DNA from: JACCTH01 sp963761985
GTDB taxonomy: Bacteria; Actinomycetota; Acidimicrobiia; Spongiisociales; ZC4RG35
Assembly: GCA_963761985.1 (NCBI GenBank)
Contig: CAVXIT010000001.1
Location: 1-64,000 of the forward strand
Direction: 5' to 3'
Length of the DNA stretch: 64,000 nt
In this document: in pieces, positions 1-9,814 of the stretch
Numbering within the stretch: the stretch's first letter is position 1
Layout: every line of letters begins with the position of its first letter
The notes under the pieces: generated by a model
The model's input: the letters and a program-made list of their open reading frames with translations, nothing else
Databases searched by the model: none
Told to the model about the DNA's origin: nothing
Position numbers and translations under genes: made by a program

Positions 1-470
1 CCCGCCGCCGGGTTCAACCGCGACCGCGCCGCCACCAGCGCCTCATCGGACAGCACGTCGACCGTTTGCAGGCAAGCACCGGCATCCACCGCACCGGGCT
101 CGGGCACCGTCAGCGACCACCGCCGGCGCCGTCGTCGTCGGCGCGCAGCCGCAGCATGGCGTGCCGATCCAGCAGCGCCTGCAGCACCACGACCACGTCG
201 GCTTGGGTCACCCCGGCCGGGGCCTGCACCACCACCGTCTGGTTGAACTGATCGACCGGGCCGTCGACGCTGTGCAGCCAGCGCATGATCGGGGTGGCCA
301 CCACCGGCCCGATGCCCTCATCGACCGCGCCGGCCGCACCGTCGGCCACCCCGGCCACCCGGGCCAGCCGGGCCACGGTCTGCTCGACGAAGATGTCGCG
401 CGGCCGGCACAGCAGACCGGCCGCCCGGGCGCGGGCCACCACCTGCATCGACAAGATGCTGTCGCCGCCG

Positions 471-923
471 AGGTCGAAGAAGGAGTCGTCGACCCCGACC
501 CGCTCGAGCCCGAGGACTTGGGCGTAGATGCCGGCCAGGATCTCCTCGACCGCGTCGGCCGGGGCGCGGTACTGATCGGCGTCGGTGTATTCCGGTGCGG
601 GCAGGGCGCGGGTGTCGAGTTTGCCGTTGACCGTCAGCGGCAGCGTCGTCGAGGACCACCACCGCGGCCGGCACCATGTAGGCCGGGCAGCCGCTCGGCC
701 AGCGCGGCGCGCAGCTCGGCGGGATCGACTGTGCCGGTGCAGTTTCGGTGATGTAGCCGACCAGGCGCTTGTCGCCGGGGCGGTCCTCGCGGGCGATCAC
801 CGCCGCCTGCTCGACACCGTCCAGCGCGGCCAGCGCGGCCTGGATCTCGCCGAGTTCGATGCGGTAGCCGCGGATCTTGACCTGCTCGTCGGCGCGGCCC
901 GAGATACTGCAGCTGCCCGTCGG
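471..923. repeat. NRPS module repeat, copy 1
   Basis: This stretch (carrier domain start plus adenylation C-terminus on the minus strand) is nearly the same as 3664-4113, at an offset of about 3.19 kb, which is one C-A-PCP module. Identity is complete over roughly the last 80 bases except one position, and lower with small indels in the middle. Repeats between modules of one synthetase are normal. The important point is that the second copy marks the edge of the NRPS sequence. Confidence 0.85.
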
Positions 924-3663
924 CGCCCCAGCGCACCAGATCCCCGGTGCGATACATCCGCTGCCCCGGCGCCGCCGAACGGACAGGCCACGAACCGCGA
1001 CGCGGTCAACCCGGCCCGGCCCACATATCCGACGCCCACGCCCGGCACCGGCCACATACAGCTCACCGACCACCCCGGCAGGCACCGGACGCAGCCACCC
1101 GTCGAGCACGAACAACGCCGCCCCCGGCACCGGCGCGCCGATCGGCACCACCCCCGACCCGGCTGTCAGCGGCGCGCTGATCGCCACACACATCGTGGTC
1201 TCGGTCGGGCCGTAGGCGTTGATCATCACCCGCCCCGGCGCCCACCGATCCACCACCTCGGCCGGGCAGGCCTCACCGACCGACCACCAACGCCGCCGAC
1301 TCCAGACCGTCGCGCGAGACCGCACGCTACCGCCGACGGGGTCTGGGTCAGCACGCTGACCTGTTCGGCGACCAGCACGTCGTGGAAGTCTTCCGGTGAG
1401 CCGGCCACCGCCTCGGGCACCACCACCAGCCGCCCACCGCGCAGCAGCGCGCCGAAGATCTCCCACACCGAGACGTCGAAGGCCAACGAGTGACACTGCG
1501 GCCACACCCCCGGCGCCGGCAGGCCGGCATCCAGCGACTCCAGCAGCTGGGTCACGTTGTGGTGGGTGACCGCAACGCCTTTGGGCACACCGGTGGTGCC
1601 CGAGGTGTAGATGAGGTAGGCGATGTCGTCGGGCGCCGGCGCCGGCAGCGCCGTGCCGGGTTGGCTCGTCGACGGCGGGGTCGTCGACATCGATGACCGG
1701 CACGTCGCGACCCGTCGAGCCGCGCGGCGCAGCTCGGCGGTGGTGATCGCGGCGACCGGCGCGGCATCGGCGAGCATGAACTCGATCCGGGCCGTCGGGC
1801 ACCGCCGGGTCGATCGGCAGATACGCCGCCCCGGTCTTGAGCACCGCCAGAATCGCCACGATCGCCTCGGCCGAACGCGCAAACAGCAGCGCCACACACT
1901 GTCCCGGGCCCGCGCCCTGGCCGGCCAGCAGGTGCGCCAACCGGTTCGACGCCTCATCGAGCTCGCCGGTAGGTCCACGACACGCCCTCGCAGACTGATC
2001 GCCACCGCCTCCGGGGACGCGGGCCACCTGCTCGGCGAACAACGCCGGAATCGACACCGGCGCCGGTCGCCGGCTGGGTCAACACCGCCCGGTTGCCGAG
2101 CTCATCCAGCCGGGCGTGCTCACCGTCATCGAGCACATCGATCGACGACAACCGCGCGTGTCGGGTCGGCGGTCATCGCCGCCAACACCCGCTGCAACCG
2201 CTCGATCAGCGCCTCGATACTGGTCGGCGTCGAACACGTCGGTGCGGAACTCCACCGCCCCGCCGATCCCGGCGGGCTCACCGGCCTCGGTGAACGTTCG
2301 GCCAGCGAGAACGTCAGATCCATGCGGGCGGTGTGGGTGTCGACCGGCATGCTGGGTGACCTGCAGATCACCCAACGCCAGCCCGGCAGCGGATCGCGGT
2401 CATGCCCGGCAAGTTCTGCCAGGCCAACACCACCTGAACCAGCGGGTGATGGGTCAGCGATCGGGTCGGGTTGAGCCGCTCGACCAGCACCTCGAAGGGC
2501 ACGTCCTGGTGCTCGTAGGCGGCCAGGCTGCGCCGGCGCACCTGGGCCAGCAGCTCGGCGACGGTGGGATCCCCGGCCAGATCGACCCGCAGCACCAAGG
2601 TGTTGACGAAGAACCCGACCAGCTCATCGAGCGCGGGATCGCGGCGCCCGGCGATCGGGAACCCCACCGCCACATCGGAACTGGCGCTCGAGCTTCGACA
2701 ACAGCACCGCCAGCGCGGCCTGAATCACCATGAAACTGGTCGCGTTGTACTCGCGCGCCACCTCGCGCACCCGCTGCTGCAACTCGGCCGGCCAGTCCAC
2801 CGTCACAGTGGCGCCGCGCTGATCAGCCACCGGCGGATAGGGCCGATCGGTGGGCAGCTGCAGGCGCTCGGGCATCCCAGCCAGCGCATCCTCCCAATAG
2901 GCCAGCTGCGCGGCGATGGGGCTGTCGCTGTCGTCCAGATCACCGAACTGCGCGCGCTGCCACAGCGTGTAATCGACATACTGCACCGGCAACGGCGCCC
3001 AGTCCGGGGCCCGCCCCGCGCACCGGCTGGCATAGGCCACTCCCAGATCCCGCACCAGCGGGGCGATCGACCAGCCGTCGGCGGCGATATGGTGCACCAC
3101 GGCCACCAGCACGTGCTCGTCCTCGGCGACGCGGAAAAGCGTTGCTCGCAACGGGATCTCGGTCGCCAGATCAAAACGTGTGACGCGCCGTCTCCTCGAT
3201 GGCCTCATCCAGCCGGGCCGTCGACCATCCGGCGGCATCGACGACATCGCCAACCGAAGTCGGCCCGCTCAGGCGGCACCACCAGCTGCTGGGGCACTCC
3301 GTCGGGCGCGGCGAACAGCGTGCGCAGGCTCTCGTGGCGGGCGACCACATCGGCCAGCGCCGCGCCCAACGCCTCGACATCCAGGCGTCCGGCGCAGCCG
3401 CAACGCCGCCGCGCATGTTGTAGACCGGCGAGGGCCCCTGCAACTGGTCGAGGAACCACAACCGGTTCTGGGCGAACGACAACGGCATCACCGCCGGCCG
3501 CTCCACGGCCACCAACGGCTCACGCCGACCCGCCGCCTCACCGATACGCGGCGCCAACTGGGCAACCGTGGGCGCGTCGAACAAGGCGCGCACCGAAAGG
3601 CCGGCGTCCAGGCCGGTGTTGATCGCGGCGATCACCCGCATCGCCGACAGCGAATCCCCGCCC

Positions 3664-4113
3664 AGGTCGAAGAAGGAGTCGTCGACCCCGACCCGCTCGA
3701 CACCGAGCACCTGGGCGTAGATGCCGGCCAGGATCTCCTCGATCGCGTTGGCCGGGGCGCGGTACTGATCGCCGTCGTGTATTCGGGTGCCGGCAGGGCG
3801 CGGGTGTCGAGTTTGCCGTTGACCGTCAACGGCAGCGCGTCCAGCACCACCACCGCGGCCGGCACCATGTAGGCCGGCAGCCGCTCGGCCAGCGCGGTAC
3901 GCGCTCGGCGGGGTCGACTGCGCCGGTTGAGGTTTCGGTGACATAGCCGACCAGACGTTTGTCGCCGGGGCGGTCCTCGCGGGCGATGACGGCCGCCTGC
4001 TCCACCCCGTCGAGCCCGGCCAGGGCGGCCTGGATCTCACCGAGTTCGATGCGGTAGCCGCGGATCTTGACCTGCTCGTCGGCGCGGCCCGAGATACTGC
4101 AGCTGCCCGTCGG
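3664..4113. repeat. NRPS module repeat, copy 2, ending at the NRPS/chromosome junction
   Basis: This is the partner of 471-923. The match runs through base 4113 and stops there. From 4114 the sequence is unrelated, non-coding and AT-richer. A repeat end that coincides with a junction is the usual signature of a misjoined assembly. Confidence 0.8.
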
Positions 4114-4222
4114 GCAACAAGCCTCCTAGTCCAAATCGGCAGGTTAGGCCCACCTCCCCCGACCGTTCTTGCGTAAAAACCTACGGCATTAGGGGCGCAG
4201 ATCTACGCAAGAATGGGTGGGC

Positions 4223-4296
4223 GCGCCCGTAGCTCAGTGGAATAGAGCGCCGCCGTCCTAAGGCGGGCGTCGGAGGTTCGAATCCTTCCGGGCGCA
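4223..4296 (+). tRNA. tRNA-Arg (anticodon CCT)
   Basis: A complete cloverleaf can be drawn. The acceptor stem GCGCCCG pairs with CGGGCGC, the D stem is GCTC/GAGC, and the anticodon stem CCGCC/GGCGG encloses the loop GTCCTAA with anticodon CCT. The T arm GGAGG-TTCGAAT-CCTTC follows and the discriminator is A. The 3' CCA is not encoded. It is the first recognisable chromosomal feature after the NRPS junction. Confidence 0.95.
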
Positions 4297-4307
4297 CCTC
4301 CCCGAAA

Positions 4308-4353
4308 ACAAAAGACAAAAGGTAGGACCAGGGCTTCATCTTTTGTCTTTTGT
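4308..4353. terminator. AT-rich inverted repeat after tRNA-Arg
   Basis: Two perfect 14-base arms (4308-4321 and 4340-4353, ACAAAAGACAAAAG and its complement) flank an 18-base loop. A third partial copy of the right arm (CTTTTGTCTT) follows near 4360-4370. The position 12 bases after the tRNA suggests transcript termination or processing. The stem is very AT-rich for this genome and no clean U-tract follows it, so the role is uncertain. Confidence 0.5.
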
Positions 4354-4407
4354 CTCAAGTCTTTTGTCTTCCCCGATAGGCTGGGCGGTCGCGCCTGACG
4401 TCGGCGT

Positions 4408-6714
4408 TTGGGAATATTGACTAGTTGGGCGGGCTTCAAACGCCGCTTGATCGGGCGGCCGTTGGCCACCGACCAAGCAGAACATCAGCTTCTTACCAAG
4501 CGGCTGGCTTTGCCCGTGTTCTCGTCCGATGCTCTGTCTTCGGTGGCCTACGCGACCGAGGAGGCGATGCTCGTCCTCGCCATCGCCGGAGTGGCTGCCT
4601 TCACCCGGCTCGTGCCCATCACCCTCGCAATTGCTGTCCTCTTCACGATCGTCATCGCTTCCTATCGGCAGACGATTCGGGCCTATCCCCTTGGTGGGGG
4701 CTCGTTCATCGTTTCATATGAGAATCTCGGGCTCTATCCAGGCGCCGTGGCAGGCGCCGCTCTCCTTACCGACTACACCCTCACTGTCGCGGTGTCGGTA
4801 TCGGCCGGGACCGCCGCAATCACTTCGGCCCTTCCTGAGCTACTCCCCTATCGCGTATTGATCTCGATCTTCTTCGTGGTTCTGATCAGCGTCGCCAATT
4901 TGCGCGGAACCAAAGAGTCTTCGACAGTTTTTGCCTTCCCTACCTACGTCTTCGTCGTCACGGTGTTCGTGATGCTTGGCGTCGGTCTGATCGAGTGCCT
5001 CGACGGGCAATGCCCGACCGCCCTTTCCGCTGGTCTCGAGATCGACCCGGAGATCGGAAGCCTCACGCTGTTCTTACTCCTGCGCGCATTCGCCTCCGGC
5101 TCGACCGCGCTGACCGGGGTGGAAGCGATCGCCGACGGCGTTCCAGCGTTCCGCGAGCCGAAGGCGAAGAATGCCGCCGCCACGCTCGCCATCATGGCGG
5201 CAATCGCCATCTCGATGTTCATCGGGATCTCGACCCTCGCCCGCCTTTTCAGCGTGCGGATCTCCGAAGACACTGTCGATCTCTACGGCACCGTGCTCAG
5301 CCAGATTGGTCGGGCCGCGTTCAACGGTGGGATTGGCTTCTGGATCCTGCAAGTCGCGACCGCCAGCGTCCTCTACTTGGCCGCCAACACCGCTTATCAG
5401 GATTTTCCCCGCTTATCCGCAATCCTCGCCCGGCACAAGTTGATGCCGCGTCAGTTCCGCAATCTGGGTGATCGCCTGGTGTTCTCCAACGGCATCGTCG
5501 TCCTCGCAGTTCTCGCCAGCTTGCTGATCTGGATCTTCGGCGCCGAGGTGAGCAGGCTTGTCCAGCTCTACGTAGTCGGAGTCTTCCTCAGCTTCACTCT
5601 GTCCCAGCTCGGGATGGTGCGCCGATGGCTTCGCACCCGCGATACAGGATGGCAGCGATCGATCGTCATCAACGCCATCGGAGCAACAACGACCGCAGTC
5701 GTCCTGGTCGTGATTGCGTTCGTGAAGTTTCGGCAGGGAGCCTGGATCGTGATCGTTGCCATCCCACTGCTTGTCTGGGGCATGCTTTCGATCAAGCGGC
5801 ACTATTCGTCGGTGGCCGATCGTCTCCGACTGGTCGGCGAGCCTCCGGTGCCAACCAGCAATCGTGCGATCGTGCTGGCCTCTCACACGGGCCGTGCCAC
5901 ACAGCGCGCCATCGAATACGCCGAACTGATCCGGCCCGCTGAGCTAACAGTGCTCCACGTCCGCGAGGTTGGCGATGAGGACCTGCTCGACACCTGGGAC
6001 CGTCTTTATCCCAGCCATCCCCTCCATGTCATCGACCCTGTCGCAAAGCATCCGTTCCGGACGATGCGCGATTTTGTCGCCCGGCAGGCGAGCGACAACC
6101 CAGACAGCTTCATAACTGTTGTCATCCCCGAACTGGTGCGACGTCGCCAGCTCGGCACCTTGGTTCTCCACCCGCACGGCCTTGTGGTCAAGCTTCTGCT
6201 TCTGTTCCTCAATCGGGTCGTGGTCACCGACCTCACTTATCTGCGCCAGAGTGGGCAGCGCAGTCCGGCGATGGTAAAAGATCACATTGAGGATCAACAG
6301 GTCGTCGTGCTCACGGCCGATGTGACGATTCCGGTGAGAAGGGCCCTCTCCTACGCCAAGCTTTTGCACTCGAACGCGGTCGTCGCCGCTCACCTCGATA
6401 TCGATCCCGATCAGCGCAACCGCGTGCTGGCCAATTGGGATCCCGAGTTCGGGGAGCTGCAGATTCTGGAAAGCCCGTACCGGGGGATCACCCGGCCGCT
6501 GGTTCGATATGTGCGCCGTCTGCGGCGCGACGCCCCGCCGGGTACCTTGATCCACGTGATCATCCCCGAGTTCGTGGTCCCCGGATATCGCAGCCAGCTC
6601 CTTCACAACCAGACCGCTTTTGCCATCAAGGCCGCGCTGGTATTCGAACCGGGGGTGGCGCTGAGCTCGGTTCCCTGGCATCTGGCGGAAGCGGAAGCCA
6701 ACCCCGAGCTCTAA
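4408..6714 (+). CDS. APC-superfamily amino acid permease with cytoplasmic C-terminal domain
   Basis: The predicted protein has 768 residues. Residues about 40-460 form the transmembrane core of the amino acid-polyamine-organocation family, opening with the conserved LPVFSSDALSSVAYA stretch near residue 35. Residues about 490-760 are soluble. They contain two similar halves (AIVLASHTGRATQRAIEYAE, and VVVLTADVTIPVRRALSYAK) that resemble a duplicated universal-stress-protein-like fold; this is inference. It probably imports an amino acid or similar solute across the inner membrane. The start is TTG at 4408, with a second TTG at 4417; no convincing ribosome site is visible. The WS/DGAT gene begins 12 bases after the stop, so the two may be cotranscribed. 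The substrate cannot be told from sequence. Confidence 0.85.
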   Translation: MGILTSWAGFKRRLIGRPLATDQAEHQLLTKRLALPVFSSDALSSVAYATEEAMLVLAIAGVAAFTRLVPITLAIAVLFTIVIASYRQTIRAYPLGGGSFIVSYENLGLYPGAVAGAALLTDYTLTVAVSVSAGTAAITSALPELLPYRVLISIFFVVLISVANLRGTKESSTVFAFPTYVFVVTVFVMLGVGLIECLDGQCPTALSAGLEIDPEIGSLTLFLLLRAFASGSTALTGVEAIADGVPAFREPKAKNAAATLAIMAAIAISMFIGISTLARLFSVRISEDTVDLYGTVLSQIGRAAFNGGIGFWILQVATASVLYLAANTAYQDFPRLSAILARHKLMPRQFRNLGDRLVFSNGIVVLAVLASLLIWIFGAEVSRLVQLYVVGVFLSFTLSQLGMVRRWLRTRDTGWQRSIVINAIGATTTAVVLVVIAFVKFRQGAWIVIVAIPLLVWGMLSIKRHYSSVADRLRLVGEPPVPTSNRAIVLASHTGRATQRAIEYAELIRPAELTVLHVREVGDEDLLDTWDRLYPSHPLHVIDPVAKHPFRTMRDFVARQASDNPDSFITVVIPELVRRRQLGTLVLHPHGLVVKLLLLFLNRVVVTDLTYLRQSGQRSPAMVKDHIEDQQVVVLTADVTIPVRRALSYAKLLHSNAVVAAHLDIDPDQRNRVLANWDPEFGELQILESPYRGITRPLVRYVRRLRRDAPPGTLIHVIIPEFVVPGYRSQLLHNQTAFAIKAALVFEPGVALSSVPWHLAEAEANPEL

Positions 6715-6726
6715 ATTCGGCTCGCG

Positions 6727-8163
6727 ATGTTCTACGAGCCTCTCTCGCATCTCGATGCGTCGTTTCTGGCTCTGGAAACGCCGACCACCCACATGCACGT
6801 CGCCGGAGTGGCGCTTTTCGACGGCAGTGATTTGCGGACCGGGGAAGGCGGGATCGACATCGACCGCATTCGCCGTCACATCGCGGGCAAGCTCAACTAC
6901 ATCCCCCGCTACCGCCAGCGACTTGCCTGGACCCCGGGTAATCGACATCCGGTTTGGATCGATGACGCCCACTTCAATTTCGACTACCACGTCCGGCACA
7001 CGAGTCTTCCCCGACCCGGCACCGACGAACAGTTGAAGCGGCTCGCCGGCCGGATCGTGTCCCAGCCGCTCGACCGGGCCAAGCCGCTATGGGAGCTGTG
7101 GGTCGTCGAAGGTCTAAGCGAGAGCCGCTTCGCGATCATCGCCAAGATCCATCACTCGATGGTCGACGGGATCTCGGGTGTCGACCTGACCACGATCCTT
7201 TTGAATGTGGTCCCGACCTCCGAAGTCGAACCGGAAGGCACCTGGACGGCCCGACCGTCACCGAGCCCGAGCCAGCTGGCTGTGGCCGAGGCCGCTCGCA
7301 CCACCCGGGTCGCGATCGACACCATCACGAACCTGGGTATCTTGAGCAGCAGGAGCCGCGACGTCGCCGTCACCGTCGCCGGACGCGCCTTTGCCGCCGT
7401 GAGCTCTTTGAAATCGGGATGGCTGCGCCCCGCGACTCGCACCCCCCTAAATCCCGACCTGGGACCTAACCGCCGCTTCGACTGGACCCACACCTCGCTG
7501 GCCGAAATCAAGGAGATCCGTAACGCTTTCGGCGGTTCCGTCAACGATGTCGTGCTTGCGATCGCAGCCGGAGCCATTCGTCGTTTTTTGCGCAAGCACC
7601 GGGGCTTCGACCTCGAAGGGGTGGAGTTCCGGGCGATGAATCCTGTTTCGACTCGTCGGAACGATCAACGAGGGGCGCTCGGCAATCAGGTGGCCATGTG
7701 GCTGGTGACTCTGCCGGTGGATGATGCCAGCCCTCCTTCCCGGCTCGAGAAGATCAAGGCCGAAACCTCCAATCTCAAGTCGACCAATCAGGCCCTGGGG
7801 GCTGCGACTCTTGTCGAGCTTTCTCGCGGCACCCCGTTGACGATCATCTCTCTGGCCAATCGCGTGGTGGGGCCGATGATGCGACCATTCAACCTGACGG
7901 TGACAAACGTGCCCGGCCCTCAGTTTCCGATGTACTTGCTGGAGGCGCCGATGCTGGCCAATTACCCGATCGTTCCACTGTGGGCACAGCACGGGCTCGG
8001 ACTGGCCCTGTTCTCTTACAACGGGTCAGTCGCTTGGGGAGTACACGCTGATTTCGATGCCATCCCCGACATCGACGCGGTCACCGAATCAATTGCGTAT
8101 TCCGCCAAGGAGTTGTTGCAGGCGGCCCGTCGGTCCGGCCAAAATCTGAACGGCTTGGGCTAG
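6727..8163 (+). CDS. WS/DGAT acyltransferase (wax ester synthase / diacylglycerol acyltransferase)
   Basis: The protein has 478 residues, the usual length for this family. The catalytic motif HHSMVDG is present near residue 143, and the N-terminus MFYEPLSHLDASFLALE and the late motif NVPGPQFPMYL are typical of actinobacterial members. These enzymes join an acyl-CoA to a long-chain alcohol or diacylglycerol, making storage lipid at the membrane. The gene follows the APC permease by 12 bases. Its TAG stop overlaps by 4 bases the stop of the convergent DUF1801 gene. Whether wax ester or triacylglycerol is made cannot be told from sequence. Confidence 0.93.
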   Translation: MFYEPLSHLDASFLALETPTTHMHVAGVALFDGSDLRTGEGGIDIDRIRRHIAGKLNYIPRYRQRLAWTPGNRHPVWIDDAHFNFDYHVRHTSLPRPGTDEQLKRLAGRIVSQPLDRAKPLWELWVVEGLSESRFAIIAKIHHSMVDGISGVDLTTILLNVVPTSEVEPEGTWTARPSPSPSQLAVAEAARTTRVAIDTITNLGILSSRSRDVAVTVAGRAFAAVSSLKSGWLRPATRTPLNPDLGPNRRFDWTHTSLAEIKEIRNAFGGSVNDVVLAIAAGAIRRFLRKHRGFDLEGVEFRAMNPVSTRRNDQRGALGNQVAMWLVTLPVDDASPPSRLEKIKAETSNLKSTNQALGAATLVELSRGTPLTIISLANRVVGPMMRPFNLTVTNVPGPQFPMYLLEAPMLANYPIVPLWAQHGLGLALFSYNGSVAWGVHADFDAIPDIDAVTESIAYSAKELLQAARRSGQNLNGLG

Positions 8164-8513
8164 CGGCTTCGTTTCTTTTGCAGGTGCTTGACGACGCGTT
8201 CGATTAAATCGAGAGGCATCGGCTTGTTGAGCGGAAAGCGAAGCGTTCCCGGTCCGGTGCGAAAGGGCTCGAGTTCTTTTTCGAATGACTCGTCACCTCC
8301 GGGGATCGGGTAAATGCTCACGTGCTTTTGCCAGCCGGCGAAGTAGACGAGATACCTCCCGTCGATCGTGAAGGTGGGGATGTTGTAGCTGATTACTTCC
8401 TCTGCATCGGGCAGCACATTGCGGATCGTCTTTCGCACCTCTTCGAGCACGGGTTGCACGTCGTCCGGGAACGACTTGATGTAGTCATCCACCGATTTGA
8501 ACTTCTCAGCCAT
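8160..8513 (-). CDS. DUF1801 / YdhG-like frataxin-fold protein
   Basis: This 117-residue protein has the DUF1801 pattern: a helical N-terminus (VDDYIKSFP), then EEVISYNIPTF and a strand-rich part with YLVYFAGWQKHVSIYP. The family has a frataxin-like fold. One Bacillus member has been proposed as an iron chaperone, but most members have no proven role. The ATG directly follows the TGA of the upstream alanyl-tRNA editing gene (no gap), so the two are probably one transcript. Confidence 0.85.
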   Translation of the reverse strand: MAEKFKSVDDYIKSFPDDVQPVLEEVRKTIRNVLPDAEEVISYNIPTFTIDGRYLVYFAGWQKHVSIYPIPGGDESFEKELEPFRTGPGTLRFPLNKPMPLDLIERVVKHLQKKRSR

Positions 8514-9248
8514 TCAGCCTCCATTCTCTGCGGAAGAAGGAACGAGCTCGATGCGCATCCGCTTGTTGGCCTTGCCTTTCGACTCGGTCTTGGTCACCGC
8601 CACCTGCCCGATCTCGAGAGTCGACTTGACGTGGGTCCCACCGTCCGCCTGGCGGTCGAGCCCGACGATGTCAATCACGCGGATCTCTTTCACATAGTCC
8701 GGGATGAGGTTGACCTTGGTGCGGATCAGATCAGGATCAAGCATCGCTTCCTCCCGCGCCAGGAAGACCACCTCCGCCGGGTAACCCTTGACGAGTTCGG
8801 CGTTCAACATCTCTTCCACCTGACGGCCGAACTCGACCGACATCGAATCGAGTTCGAAGTCCATGCGGGCGACGCCAGGCTCCATGTTCCCCCCGGTCAC
8901 CTTGGCCCCGAACCGCGAGAAGACGACTCCGGACAACGCGTGCAGCGCGGTGTGAGTGCGCATCACCCGGTAGCGGCGATCCCAGTCGATCACCGCTTCG
9001 ACCGGCATCCCCGGCTCGATCTTCTCCGGTTCCGAGACCATGTGTAAGACCTTGCCCCCCGCTCGCACCGTGTCGAAGACATCGACCACCCCGTTCTCGG
9101 TATAGAGCATCCCGACATCTCCTGGTTGGCCACCTCCCCGGGCATAGAACACCGTGCGATCCAGGATCACGCCTTCAGGTGCCACCTCCACCACCAGCGC
9201 CTCGTTGCGCGCCCGATAGGCATCACGGGCGGCGATCTCCTCAGTCAC
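8514..9248 (-). CDS. Alanyl-tRNA editing protein AlaX
   Basis: This 244-residue protein matches the free-standing editing domain of alanyl-tRNA synthetase, which removes serine or glycine wrongly attached to tRNA-Ala. Visible zinc-ligand and active-site motifs are HTALH near residue 98 (the HxxxH pair) and GGTHV near residue 207, with the usual FYARGGGQPGD stretch near residue 34. The length fits the AlaX-M type, which carries an N-terminal glycine-rich domain. The start is GTG at 9248. It is followed without a gap by the DUF1801 gene. Confidence 0.92.
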   Translation of the reverse strand: MTEEIAARDAYRARNEALVVEVAPEGVILDRTVFYARGGGQPGDVGMLYTENGVVDVFDTVRAGGKVLHMVSEPEKIEPGMPVEAVIDWDRRYRVMRTHTALHALSGVVFSRFGAKVTGGNMEPGVARMDFELDSMSVEFGRQVEEMLNAELVKGYPAEVVFLAREEAMLDPDLIRTKVNLIPDYVKEIRVIDIVGLDRQADGGTHVKSTLEIGQVAVTKTESKGKANKRMRIELVPSSAENGG

Positions 9249-9277
9249 AATTTGAGGCTAGAGCTAGGTTTTCGTGA

Positions 9278-9715
9278 GTGAAACGCTGGCTCGGCCTCTT
9301 GATCATCGCCAGTGCTTGTGGGGGAGCGAGTCCGCCCGCCTCGGTGCCGGTGCCGGAGGACATCCGCATACAGCTCCACGAGGCAACCGGTCACGAACCC
9401 ACCGAACCATGCTCCGATCTGCGCGGATCCATCGCCGAAATCCAGATCACCACAGACGGTTTCGAACCGCATTGCGCGATCGTGAGCGCCGAGCAGGACC
9501 TCATCGTCTCAAATGAGCAGAATTCCGACGACACCCTGATCGTGGCCGATCCCCCCACTGAGGCTGAGATCCCCCGTCATGCCCGGGGGGTTTTCGAGGT
9601 TCCCGCCGGTGAATCGGTCACCGTGACCGCCATCGGCGAGAGGGTCGGGACGGGGGTCTGGCCCTGCTACGGCCGGGAGAGTCGTCATGAATGCGAATTG
9701 GTAATCATTCCCTAA
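9278..9715 (+). CDS. Predicted lipoprotein of unknown function
   Basis: The protein has 145 residues and starts at GTG 9278. A short signal (KRWLGLLIIAS) ends in the lipobox-like ASAC, so the mature protein is probably anchored by Cys14. The rest is strand-rich, with three further cysteines (SDLRG region, PHCAI and the WPCYGRESRHEC stretch) that could form disulfides. A segment near residues 100-112 (VFEVPAGESVTVTA) resembles the extended strands of cupredoxin-like or immunoglobulin-like folds, but no copper ligands can be assigned. The function is not recognised. It lies divergent from alaX and just upstream of the liv operon. Confidence 0.7.
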   Translation: MKRWLGLLIIASACGGASPPASVPVPEDIRIQLHEATGHEPTEPCSDLRGSIAEIQITTDGFEPHCAIVSAEQDLIVSNEQNSDDTLIVADPPTEAEIPRHARGVFEVPAGESVTVTAIGERVGTGVWPCYGRESRHECELVIIP

Positions 9716-9754
9716 GGCCTGCTGCAGATTCGGCAAGCGGCGCTCGCCTTTAGG

Positions 9755-9760
9755 TATGAT
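9755..9760 (+). promoter_or_regulatory. Possible -10 element ahead of the liv operon
   Basis: TATGAT lies 55 bases before the binding-protein ATG, in the only non-coding gap before the operon. No good -35 element is seen at 16-18 bases. A strong ribosome site (GGAGGA) stands shortly before the ATG at 9815. Confidence 0.3.
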
Positions 9761-9814
9761 TCGGGCTGCTCCGCCGCTTCCTGGCGGTGGAATCCGACTA
9801 TGGAGGAATGACTA

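Larger units (their letters stand above)
1..4113 (-). pseudogene. Nonribosomal peptide synthetase fragment (A'-PCP-C-A-PCP-E'), frameshifted and cut at both ends
   Basis: Read from 4113 down to 1, the pieces of a modular peptide synthetase appear in order but in changing frames. They are: the end of an adenylation domain (GYRIELGEI near 4060); a carrier domain with LGGDSL, whose phosphopantetheine serine is near 3653; a condensation domain with HHIAADGW near 3094-3070; a full adenylation domain (TSGTTGVPKG near 1615-1580, AYGPTETT near 1220-1195, YRTGDL near 957); a second carrier domain (LGGDS near 460); and the start of an epimerization-like domain (GPVVATPIMRW) leaving at base 1. Such enzymes build peptides on tethered carrier proteins, and an epimerization domain would imply a D-residue. 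At least ten frame changes are needed, so no intact reading frame exists. There is no start codon or N-terminal half of the first adenylation domain above 4113. The GC content and repetitive codon use differ from everything downstream. It may be a chimeric contig end rather than a resident gene. Confidence 0.85.

Noticed and set aside
4203..4469. 88-codon minus-strand frame over tRNA-Arg (contains GRIRTSDARLR-like text)
   Set aside because: This is the familiar false translation of the tRNA antisense strand and its leader, not a gene.
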